DNA of 64,000 nt from Clostridia bacterium (GTDB lineage Bacteria; Bacillota; Clostridia; Oscillospirales; CAG-272), in assembly GCA_017428635.1 (NCBI GenBank), contig JAFRQK010000037.1, positions 1 to 64,000 of the forward strand, given 5' to 3'. A program made the position numbers and the translations under genes. Position 1 is the first letter of the stretch. Each line of letters opens with the position of its first letter. This document shows, piece by piece, positions 25,822-33,294 of this stretch. Under the pieces are notes generated by a model, which saw nothing but the letters and a program-made list of their open reading frames with translations, was not told the origin of the DNA and did no database searches.

Positions 25822-28593
25822 TCAGGGCATCTTGTGTTCGGTGAGTACCGTCGGACCGTCGGCGAACTCCCAGTCGTTTCTGTCCCAGATATTGTCGGTC
25901 ACGGAGATCCACGGAGTCGGCAGGAACTGCGTCCCGTTGTTCGTCTTCGTGTCCCATCCGGTATGATACGTCATGATGAACTGATCGTGAGCCGTCTTCT
26001 CGTCCGAGTTGATCGGGTTGCCCGTAAACGGGTTGCGCGGATCGTCGACGAGCCCCTCGACCGCGATGGTCGGGATGTCGGCGTTCGTCATGAATTCGTC
26101 GGACGTCTTGAATCCGGTTTCCCCGAAATCCTTGACGAGAAGGAGCGGGAAGAAGTTGGCGGCGTCCGTCGTCCTGACGCCGTCGACCGAGAGGTTCAGC
26201 TCGTCGGTCGTGAAAAGGTAATACCCGTGGTCCGCCGCGATGATGATCCTCGTGTTGTCGTAAACGCCTTTCGCTCTCAGATAGTCGAGCCAGTCGCCGA
26301 CGGCCTTCAGAGCGGCCATATTCGTCTGATAGTGCGCCATCTGCTTCACCGTCGTGATGTGGAGCGTTCTGCCGTTCAGAGTGAAACGCGACTGATGCGT
26401 GCTGTCGAAGAGCGTGTTGTCGATCTCGGGCGCGGGCGCGTATTCCGGCTCCTTGAGGAGCATCGGCTCGTGCGGCGTGTCGTTGCTGAGGAAGAGGAAC
26501 GTCCCGCCGTCGCCGTTCGTCACTTTCGTCATCCTGTCGAGGCTGCGAAGGACGTTGTACGGCTCGAGAAACGCCTGATTCTCTCCTTTTGCGACGGACA
26601 TCGAATACGCCTCCTGCTCGGACGATTCCGTGCTGAGGGTGATCGAGTGGTAATCCCCGCGGTTATATACCGCGTACTCCGTCGCGAGAGGGAGCGATTT
26701 CATAACGGAGAAGCAGAAGAAATTTCGCAGATCGGAATCGACGGCCTGCTGCTTTTTCTCTTTTTCTCCGAAATATCCGAGAGTGATATATTTCGAGATC
26801 TCCGGATACTCGTCGTAGATCGACAGATCCGGGATCCATCCGTAGTTGGCGTACGGGGCGTCGCAGACGGTGACGTCGTATCCCTCGTTGAGGAACATGA
26901 CGGGCATCACCTTGAGCGCCTCGTTGTGTTTATCCATGAGAAGTTCCGTATCTCTTTTATTCAGTTCGACGGGCGTGTATTCGTAACCGCCGAGCATAGC
27001 GGGCACCGCCATGTTCGTGTGGCCGCCGAACGAGATCACGTTCGAATAGTACGTGAATCCGTCGAATTTCTTCTCAAGGTCGGGGTTCTCGGCGACGAGA
27101 TACGGGAAAAAGTCTCCGAGCGCGCGGTCGAGCATGATCACGACGACGTTCTTTCCGTTGCGGCTCAGGGTGAAGTGAGGCATCTCCGAGCCCTCTTCGG
27201 TGACGATCCCGTCGATCGAGTTCTTCGCTGTGACGATATTGACGCCCGCCATGACCGCGACCGCGAACGAGCCGGCGAGAAGGACCGCTCCCGCGGCCTT
27301 CTTCCATTTTGCGACGACCAGAACGACAAGAGCGGCGACGGCGATAACGACGCCCGCGTTGATCAGGATCTCGGTCATCTCGAACCGGAGACCCGACTCG
27401 TAAACGAGCGACGAGGAAATAATGCCGAGTTTCGTGCCGAAGAACATATAGTCCACGGCGGCGACGACGGCGAATGCTGCGACGACCCTCTCGAATATGA
27501 CTTTACCGCGCGGGCTCGCGAGCCAGTAAAAGACGCCGAACCACAGTATGAAAGTACCCGCCGCCATCACCCCGGTGCGCGCTACGTACCAGAGCGGATG
27601 GAAGAAATACGAAATATCGATGAACTCCTGCGGCGAACTCGCCACGTACGCGGACGGGATCAGCACTCCGATGAAAAGGGTGAGAAAAACGGCGGACAGA
27701 ATGAAGACCGCCCTGTGCGGGACCGGCTCGCGCGCTTTTTTTCTCTTCGGAAGCACCGACTTGATAAGACGCGCCGTGAGCGGGATCAGAAGCGCGAAAC
27801 CGAGCGTCGGAACGATAAGGCGTCTCATCTGCGGGACGCCGAATCTTTCGGCGTTGAAATACGTTACGATACAGAGGATCCCCGCGAGGGCCGAGACGAC
27901 CGAGATGATCCTGCCCGGCTTCGGGATCTTGTAAAAGATATTCTTGACGAGTGAGAAAACGTTGTTGAGCGTCCAGTAAAAGACGAGACCGGACGGGGAG
28001 GAGTACAGGAAGAAAAGGAAGAAAACGGCCATTCCGTAAAGCTGGATCTTCGTTTTGAGCGGAAAACCGCGCAGATAGATCGCCGCGGAGATGAAGTTTA
28101 TGACCGTCATTACGATCGGCAGCAGATTGAGCGTCAGCGAACCGATCGTGAGAAGCCCGTCGGGGCGGGAGAGATCCGCTATCGGACCGAAGCTCACGCC
28201 CTTGAGGATCTCAAGCGTCGAAAGAAAGCGGTACGCCGCCATGAAGAACGGGATCTCGAGCAGCAGCGAGACGGACCCGCGCAGGGCGTTGGTCGGAGAG
28301 TAATTGTTCTGACGGTAGTACGTCTGGAGCATCATCATCCGCTCGTTGCCGGAGAACGTTTTTTTGATATGGGAGATGCCGGGTTTCAGCGCGGCTTCCG
28401 TATCCCTCGCCTTTTCCTGCATCGCGTCGGCGCGCCGGTAGAGCGGGAGAATGAGGATATTCATCGCCAGGGACAGAAAGATTATCGCGAGCCCGGGCGA
28501 CAGAACGAGGTCGTGCGCGTAATTGAAGATGACCTCAAAAAGGAGTTTCAAAGGACCGATGAAGAAGGTCTCGACGAACGACCAGAAACTCAT
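25822..28593 (-). CDS. Fusion of a YidC/Oxa1-like membrane insertase domain with a sulfatase-fold (LTA synthase/EptA-like) domain
   Basis: 923 residues. Residues ~30-225 match YidC/Oxa1: FLSLAMNILILPLYRRADAM, a charged hairpin, YRQNNYSPTNALRGSVSLLLEIPFFMAAYRFLS, and a last span with SSPSGLVFYWTLNN. Several further membrane spans (~228-455) link to an extracellular alkaline-phosphatase/sulfatase fold: NVVVIMLDRA (metal ligand D489), ISFGGHTNMAVPAML (T526 at the nucleophile position of LtaS and EptA), FLSNDTPHEP and IIIAADHGYY (D788, H789). The family therefore suggests transfer of a phospho-alcohol group to a wall polymer. ATG at 28593 overlaps the upstream TagB/F-like stop (ATGA). Function of the fused insertase part is unknown. 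Confidence 0.85.
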   Translation of the reverse strand: MSFWSFVETFFIGPLKLLFEVIFNYAHDLVLSPGLAIIFLSLAMNILILPLYRRADAMQEKARDTEAALKPGISHIKKTFSGNERMMMLQTYYRQNNYSPTNALRGSVSLLLEIPFFMAAYRFLSTLEILKGVSFGPIADLSRPDGLLTIGSLTLNLLPIVMTVINFISAAIYLRGFPLKTKIQLYGMAVFFLFFLYSSPSGLVFYWTLNNVFSLVKNIFYKIPKPGRIISVVSALAGILCIVTYFNAERFGVPQMRRLIVPTLGFALLIPLTARLIKSVLPKRKKAREPVPHRAVFILSAVFLTLFIGVLIPSAYVASSPQEFIDISYFFHPLWYVARTGVMAAGTFILWFGVFYWLASPRGKVIFERVVAAFAVVAAVDYMFFGTKLGIISSSLVYESGLRFEMTEILINAGVVIAVAALVVLVVAKWKKAAGAVLLAGSFAVAVMAGVNIVTAKNSIDGIVTEEGSEMPHFTLSRNGKNVVVIMLDRALGDFFPYLVAENPDLEKKFDGFTYYSNVISFGGHTNMAVPAMLGGYEYTPVELNKRDTELLMDKHNEALKVMPVMFLNEGYDVTVCDAPYANYGWIPDLSIYDEYPEISKYITLGYFGEKEKKQQAVDSDLRNFFCFSVMKSLPLATEYAVYNRGDYHSITLSTESSEQEAYSMSVAKGENQAFLEPYNVLRSLDRMTKVTNGDGGTFLFLSNDTPHEPMLLKEPEYAPAPEIDNTLFDSTHQSRFTLNGRTLHITTVKQMAHYQTNMAALKAVGDWLDYLRAKGVYDNTRIIIAADHGYYLFTTDELNLSVDGVRTTDAANFFPLLLVKDFGETGFKTSDEFMTNADIPTIAVEGLVDDPRNPFTGNPINSDEKTAHDQFIMTYHTGWDTKTNNGTQFLPTPWISVTDNIWDRNDWEFADGPTVLTEHKMP

Positions 28594-29822
28594 TTCGTCT
28601 CCTCCTTTCCCTCGATCTCTTCGATCTTGCCGATGAGATATTCCGCGGCGAGACGCGCGCCCTCGGAGGGGTTGACCCACGTCTCTTCCTTCACCGCGCG
28701 TCTGCCGTCCGCGTAACGCGGATCGTCGATACAGCGGTCGATCAGTTCTTTCATGTTCGCCTCGCCCTCGGGGGTGAGTTTTTCGCCGAGACGCGGGAGC
28801 GCGCTCATCGTCCACAGGGGACGGTCGAGCCACCACGCGTCGTACGGAGCGAGGTCAAAATCGGGATCGGTGTAGATAACGGGTTTGTCGAATATGAGCG
28901 TAAAATCGAAAATGACGCCCGAGAAATCGGAAACGAGGATATCGGAGCGGTTGAGGACGTCGAAATTGTCCCTGTCCCTGTTCCACTCGAGTTTGTCCGA
29001 TTCCGGATACTTCTTCATGAGTTCTTCGATCATCTCCGTCTCCGACTGGAACGACTGAGGGTGCGGGCGGACGATAACGTGATAGCCCGTCGAAAGGAGA
29101 TCCTCGATGATCTTGCCGCCGTAAACGCCGAAAAGGGCGGACTTGCCCCACGACGGCGCGAGAAGCACGGTGCGTTCGTGAGGCGCGGCGCGTCCCTCTT
29201 TTTCAAGGCGCTCCGCCATCACGTCCATATACGGGATCCCGATGAGTTTTATCTCTTTTTCGGGCAGATTTCTGAGCTTTTCGAGGTCGCGGATATCCTT
29301 CATCTGATATTCGCCCGACAGAAGGATCGCGTCGTAATAGTCGATGCCGAACGAACGGTAAAGGACGATATCGTTCGCCGCGTGGGGTATGTGGACGTAA
29401 TACCGGACGGAGGGAGATCTTTTCCACTGGTAGACGTCAAGACCCGGCGTCGTGGAAAAAACGACAGACGCGTCCAGAGAGTTCAGACGGGTGAAGACGC
29501 GGTTCCCGGGACCGATATATTCTGCGGTGAGGCCCTCGTATCCGCACTCGAGGGCGGGGTCGTCTTCGGAAGCGGTGAGGTAAAGCACGCTCCTGCCTCT
29601 TGCGGACAGCTCGCGCAGGATCGGGTCGAAAACGGAGAAATAGCGCTTATTGTCGGAGAAAACGGCGAGGGAGACGCGCGCTCCCTTTTTCGCTCTGCCG
29701 CCGCCGACGCGTGATTTCATTTTAAGTATGAAGACGCGTACGGAATAGACCGCCGCGCCGAGGATTCCTATCAGAACGGTGAAGAGCATACTCCCCGTTC
29801 CGGGATCGATATATGAAAGCAT
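28590..29822 (-). CDS. CDP-glycerol:glycerophosphate transferase-like enzyme (TagB/TagF family)
   Basis: 410 residues. A membrane segment at ~12-33 is followed by a GT-B type domain with family motifs YYVHIPHAAND, LLAPSWG, VIVRPHPQSFQSE and DILVSDFSGVIFDFTL, typical of TagB/TagF polyglycerol-phosphate or polyribitol-phosphate enzymes. It would add glycerol- or ribitol-phosphate units to a wall or lipid-linked polymer; the donor (CDP-glycerol or another) is not determined. First gene of the lic/tag operon, with AGAGGATG before the ATG at 29822 and a promoter at 29871-29899. The polymer it builds is the natural acceptor for the phosphocholine made by the genes downstream. Confidence 0.88.
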   Translation of the reverse strand: MLSYIDPGTGSMLFTVLIGILGAAVYSVRVFILKMKSRVGGGRAKKGARVSLAVFSDNKRYFSVFDPILRELSARGRSVLYLTASEDDPALECGYEGLTAEYIGPGNRVFTRLNSLDASVVFSTTPGLDVYQWKRSPSVRYYVHIPHAANDIVLYRSFGIDYYDAILLSGEYQMKDIRDLEKLRNLPEKEIKLIGIPYMDVMAERLEKEGRAAPHERTVLLAPSWGKSALFGVYGGKIIEDLLSTGYHVIVRPHPQSFQSETEMIEELMKKYPESDKLEWNRDRDNFDVLNRSDILVSDFSGVIFDFTLIFDKPVIYTDPDFDLAPYDAWWLDRPLWTMSALPRLGEKLTPEGEANMKELIDRCIDDPRYADGRRAVKEETWVNPSEGARLAAEYLIGKIEEIEGKEETK

Positions 29823-29870
29823 TTTTCATCCTCTTGAGGAAAATCTGTCTTTTTGCGGTACACGAAAGAG

Positions 29871-29899
29871 ATTATACCACTTATTTCCGTATCGCGCAA
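29871..29899 (-). promoter_or_regulatory. Promoter of the tag/lic operon
   Basis: Minus strand TTGCGC (29899-29894), 17-base spacer, TATAAT (29876-29871) in GGTATAAT context. The -35 is a partial match. Confidence 0.65.
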
Positions 29900-29934
29900 T
29901 GTTAAATATATATAAAAATATACGGTTATAAACG

Positions 29935-30030
29935 TATTCTATGGGGCGGAGGCGTTTTCCGCGCGGAGAGTCCGCCTTTGATCCGCCGTGAAAAACCGTC
30001 TTCCGTTACGGCGTAAAACGCTTTTTTTAT
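29935..30030 (+). other. Structured intergenic stretch, possible small RNA or leader
   Basis: Between divergent operons. An AT-rich segment with TATAAA-like boxes (29900-29935) is followed by GGCGGA (29945-29950), which can pair with either of two TCCGCC copies (29971-29976, 29982-29987), and by GCGTAAAACGC (30011-30021) and seven T's. No gene is seen in it. The layout resembles a short transcript ending at a terminator, but stem lengths are modest. Confidence 0.3.
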
Positions 30031-30041
30031 TCATTTTTCCA

Positions 30042-30071
30042 TTTACTTTCAGGGCGCCTTTGTGGTAAAAT
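30042..30071 (+). promoter_or_regulatory. Promoter of the rbsK-led operon
   Basis: TTTACT (30042-30047), 18-base spacer, TAAAAT (30066-30071). Confidence 0.5.
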
Positions 30072-30109
30072 ATAAAAAGAAAAGTATGCCTTTCGAAAGG
30101 ACCCGGAAT

Positions 30110-31054
30110 ATGAAAAAAAGAGTGCTTGTCGTCAGCAGCGCGAATATGGATATGGTACAGCGCATAAGGCGCGTTCCGGCGTCGGGAGAGACCGTTCTCG
30201 AAAGCCGCGGGACGTATTCGTACGTTCCCGGAGGGAAGGGCGCGAACTCGGCGATCGCCATGGCGCGTCTCGGCGCGGACTGCGTGTTCGTATGCAAGGT
30301 CGGCGACGACGCGAACGGGAAGATCCTCACGAATCTGTACAGATCCGAAGGGATCGATACGCGGTACGTGATCGTCGACGGGGAAGCCCCCACCGGCCTC
30401 GCCTCGATCCTCGTGGAGGAGAGCGGGGCGAACAGGATAATCGTCTTCCCCGGCGCGAACGGAACGCTCGGCGCGGACGACGTCGAGGAGTGCTTCAACT
30501 GCTATCCCGACGCGCTCTACGTACAGTTCGAGATACCGGACGCGGCGGTCCTCGAGGCGTGCGCGATCGCGCACAAGAGGGAGATCCCGATATTCGTCGA
30601 CGCGGCGCCCGCCCGCGAAGACTTTCCGCTCGAGAAGATCGGGCCGGTCGAGATGTTTTCGCTCAACGAGAACGAGTGCGCCGTCTTCACGGGGATCGAC
30701 CCCGTGAACGAGGAAAACTGCCTGCGCGCCTCGATCAAACTGCGCGGGATCACCCGGGCGAAATACGTCGTTCTGAAACTGGGCGCGCGCGGCGCGTTCC
30801 TGTTCGACGGCGAGGAGTATTTCTCTTACCCCGCCGAGCGGGTCAGAGCGGTCGACACGACCGCGGCGGGCGACGTTTTCACCGCCGCCCTGACGACTTA
30901 CTACGTCAATCACGGCAACATCGGCGCGGCGATCAGATTCGGCAACGCCGCCGCGGGGCTGTCAGTTTCACGTCCCGGCGCGTCGACTTCGATCCCCACG
31001 CTCGAGGAGCTCGCCGAGTACAAACGCGAAAAAGAAGAGCGGGAGAATTCGTGA
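30110..31054 (+). CDS. rbsK: Ribokinase (PfkB family sugar kinase)
   Basis: 314 residues. PfkB signatures: N-terminal GGKGANSAIAMARLGA and C-terminal DTTAAGDVFTAALTTY, with alanine in the second position of the usual GAGD anion hole. Length and the N-terminal SSANMDMVQRIRRVPASGET agree with ribokinase, which phosphorylates D-ribose at O5. ATG at 30110 has AAAGG nine bases upstream. No ribose transporter genes are adjacent, so the sugar could be another pentose or nucleoside. First gene of a long plus-strand run. Confidence 0.82.
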   Translation: MKKRVLVVSSANMDMVQRIRRVPASGETVLESRGTYSYVPGGKGANSAIAMARLGADCVFVCKVGDDANGKILTNLYRSEGIDTRYVIVDGEAPTGLASILVEESGANRIIVFPGANGTLGADDVEECFNCYPDALYVQFEIPDAAVLEACAIAHKREIPIFVDAAPAREDFPLEKIGPVEMFSLNENECAVFTGIDPVNEENCLRASIKLRGITRAKYVVLKLGARGAFLFDGEEYFSYPAERVRAVDTTAAGDVFTAALTTYYVNHGNIGAAIRFGNAAAGLSVSRPGASTSIPTLEELAEYKREKEERENS

Positions 31055-31057
31055 CCC

Positions 31058-31510
31058 ATGGTTATAATGAGCATTGATTACGGCGACGCCCGGACGGGAC
31101 TTGCCGTGTGCGACAGGACGGAACTGATCGCCTCTCCCGCGGGGCTGATCGACCGTCCCGGATTCAAAAAAGTCGCCGCCGCCGCGGCGGCGAAGGCGCG
31201 GGAGGTCGGCGCGGAACTGATCGTCGTCGGCGATCCCGTCAATATGGACGGATCGGCGGGACCGAGGAGCGAAAAGTGCCGCGATTTCGCGCGCGAGGTC
31301 GAGGCGGTCTCGGGTATTGAGACGGTCACGTGGGACGAACGGCTCACGACGGTCGACGCGCACGAGATACTGTCGTTCTCCGGACTGAAACAAAAGAAGC
31401 ACAAAAAACACGTGGACGAGCTTGCCGCCGTCCTGATACTCGAGGCGTTCCTCGAGCGCCGCAAGGCGGAAAAAGAAAATCAAAACTCACAGGGAGAAGA
31501 AACCGAATGA
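31058..31510 (+). CDS. ruvX: Holliday-junction resolvase-like RuvX/YqgF
   Basis: 150 residues of the YqgF/RuvX RNase-H-like fold: IDYGDARTGLAVCD at the N-terminus, IVVGDPVNMDGSAGPRSEKC in the middle and WDERLTTVDA with HVDELAAVLIL (final acidic site) at the end. Members act in pre-16S rRNA 5' end processing and possibly on recombination intermediates. Starts three bases after rbsK; overlaps galK by ATGA. A later ATG at 31067 is possible, but conserved sequence begins immediately after it. Confidence 0.92.
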   Translation: MVIMSIDYGDARTGLAVCDRTELIASPAGLIDRPGFKKVAAAAAAKAREVGAELIVVGDPVNMDGSAGPRSEKCRDFAREVEAVSGIETVTWDERLTTVDAHEILSFSGLKQKKHKKHVDELAAVLILEAFLERRKAEKENQNSQGEETE

Positions 31511-32787
31511 AGATCGAAGAACTGAGAAAAACGGTAGGGGAGACTTTCCCGGATAAAGAGACGGCGGCGCGCCTCGCTGTCGCCGACGCGGAAAAAGAGA
31601 GGGAAAGATATCTCGCTCTGCTCGGCAAATATGAAGAACTCTACGGCGCGGGCGACGTTTCGCTTTATTCCGTGGGCGGCCGCAGCGAGATCTCGGGCAA
31701 CCACACGGACCACAACCACGGCAGAGTCATCGCCGCGTCCGTAAATCTCGATATTATAGCCGCCGCGGCGCCCGCCGCCGACGGCGTGATAAGGATAAAG
31801 AGCGAGGGCTTCGATGAGGACGTCGTGACCGAAGAAGATTCCGCGGCTCCCGATCCCTCGAAGTTTTTCACTTCCGCCGCGATCATCGCGGGTATGAGAC
31901 GCGCGTTCGAGAACGCGGGTCACCGCGTCGGCGGCTTCACCGCTTACACGACGTCGAACGTCCTCAAGGGCTCCGGCGTCTCGTCTTCCGCCGCGTTCGA
32001 GGTGATGGTGGGAAATATCCTTAACCATCTTTACTGCGGAGGAGAGGTGTCTAACGTCGAGATCGCGAAGATGGCGCAGTGGTCGGAGAACGTGTTTTTC
32101 GGAAAACCGTGCGGACTGATGGATCAGACGGCGTGCGCCGTCGGCGGATTCATAACGATAGATTTCAAGGATCCCTCAAACCCCGTTATCGAAGCGCTCG
32201 ATTTTGATCTTACGGCGCGCGGCTATTCTCTCTGCGTCGTCAATACGGGCGGTAACCACGCTGACCTCAACGAGGACTACGCGTCCGTTCCGCGCGAGAT
32301 GAAAGAAGTCGCCGCCTGTCTCGGCGGAGAGGTGCTTCGCGGATTCACGACCGCCGACGTCGTCGGCAGGATCGGCGAGCTGAGGGAAAAATGCGGCGAC
32401 CGCGCCGTTCTCCGCGCTCTTCACTTCATCGGCGAGAATAACCGCGTCGGAGAACTTGTTGAGGCGATAAAACGGGGCGACGTCGAAGCGTTCCTTTGCG
32501 GCATCAACGAGAGCGGAAACTCGTCCTTCAAGTATTTGCAGAACGTATATACCACGCAGAACGTGAAAGAGCAGGGCCTTTCGGTCGCGCTCTGTCTGGC
32601 TGACAATTTCCTGAGAGGCAAAAAAGCGGCTCACCGCGTTCACGGGGGCGGTTTCGCCGGAACGGTCCAGGCGTTCGTCCCGCTCGATTACGCCAGCGAA
32701 TTCAAGGCGCTTATGGATTCCGTTTTCGGCGACGGCGCGTGCTATATTCTCTCCGTCCGTCCCGCCGGCGCGGTCAGGGTGATCTGA
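31507..32787 (+). CDS. galK: Galactokinase (GHMP family)
   Basis: 426 residues. The galactokinase signature is present as GGRSEISGNHTDHNHG, a variant of GRxNxIGEHTDYNxG, followed by the GHMP ATP loop LKGSGVSSSAAFEV and a C-terminal motif VHGGGFAGTVQAF. It should phosphorylate galactose at C1 for the Leloir pathway, but the signature departures (S, E and N in place of V/N and E) leave room for a related sugar. The ATG overlaps the ruvX stop. galT and galE are not in the window. Confidence 0.85.
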   Translation: MKIEELRKTVGETFPDKETAARLAVADAEKERERYLALLGKYEELYGAGDVSLYSVGGRSEISGNHTDHNHGRVIAASVNLDIIAAAAPAADGVIRIKSEGFDEDVVTEEDSAAPDPSKFFTSAAIIAGMRRAFENAGHRVGGFTAYTTSNVLKGSGVSSSAAFEVMVGNILNHLYCGGEVSNVEIAKMAQWSENVFFGKPCGLMDQTACAVGGFITIDFKDPSNPVIEALDFDLTARGYSLCVVNTGGNHADLNEDYASVPREMKEVAACLGGEVLRGFTTADVVGRIGELREKCGDRAVLRALHFIGENNRVGELVEAIKRGDVEAFLCGINESGNSSFKYLQNVYTTQNVKEQGLSVALCLADNFLRGKKAAHRVHGGGFAGTVQAFVPLDYASEFKALMDSVFGDGACYILSVRPAGAVRVI

Positions 32788-32788
32788 C

Positions 32789-33271
32789 GTGGCGGATCTC
32801 ACCGTCATCGCCGTCGGCTCGCTGAAAGAGAAGTATTTCAGAGACGCCGCGGACGAATACAAAAAAAGGCTTTCCGCTTCGTGGAAAGTCGAAGAGATCG
32901 AGATAAAAGAAGAAAAGACGCCCTCCTCTCCGTCTGAGGCGGAGATCGCCGACGCGCTGGGAAAAGAGGGAGAGCGTATCATCGCCGCGATCCCGAAAAG
33001 AGCGTACGCGATCGCCCTCTGCATCGAGGGCGCAGAGACCGATTCCCCCGGCCTGTCGCGTATGATCGAGGACGTCAAAAACGCAGGGTTCTCGTCGGTC
33101 TGCTTCATCGTCGGTTCCTCGCACGGGCTGTCCGAACGAGTCAAAAGAGAGTGCCGCGGACGTCTTTCGATGTCGAAGATGACGTTCCCGCACGAACTCG
33201 CCAGGGTTATGCTCTACGAGGCGGTCTACCGCGCGACGGAGATAAGCCGCGGGACCGGGTATCACAAATAA
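32789..33271 (+). CDS. rlmH: 23S rRNA (pseudouridine1915-N3)-methyltransferase RlmH
   Basis: 160 residues, exactly family size. SPOUT knot motifs near the C-terminus: CFIVGSSHGLSERVKRE, LSMSKMTFPHELARVMLYEAVYRATEI and the terminal GTGYHK. Methylates pseudouridine 1915 in helix 69 of 23S rRNA using S-adenosylmethionine. Starts with GTG one base after galK. Confidence 0.96.
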   Translation: MADLTVIAVGSLKEKYFRDAADEYKKRLSASWKVEEIEIKEEKTPSSPSEAEIADALGKEGERIIAAIPKRAYAIALCIEGAETDSPGLSRMIEDVKNAGFSSVCFIVGSSHGLSERVKRECRGRLSMSKMTFPHELARVMLYEAVYRATEISRGTGYHK

Positions 33272-33294
33272 TACTTACGAAAGGAGAGAGAGGC

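Noticed and set aside
25600..27954. 784-codon open frame on the plus strand
   Set aside because: Antisense to licC and the YidC-sulfatase gene, which carry clear motifs and overlapping start/stop signals; composition is that of a shadow frame.
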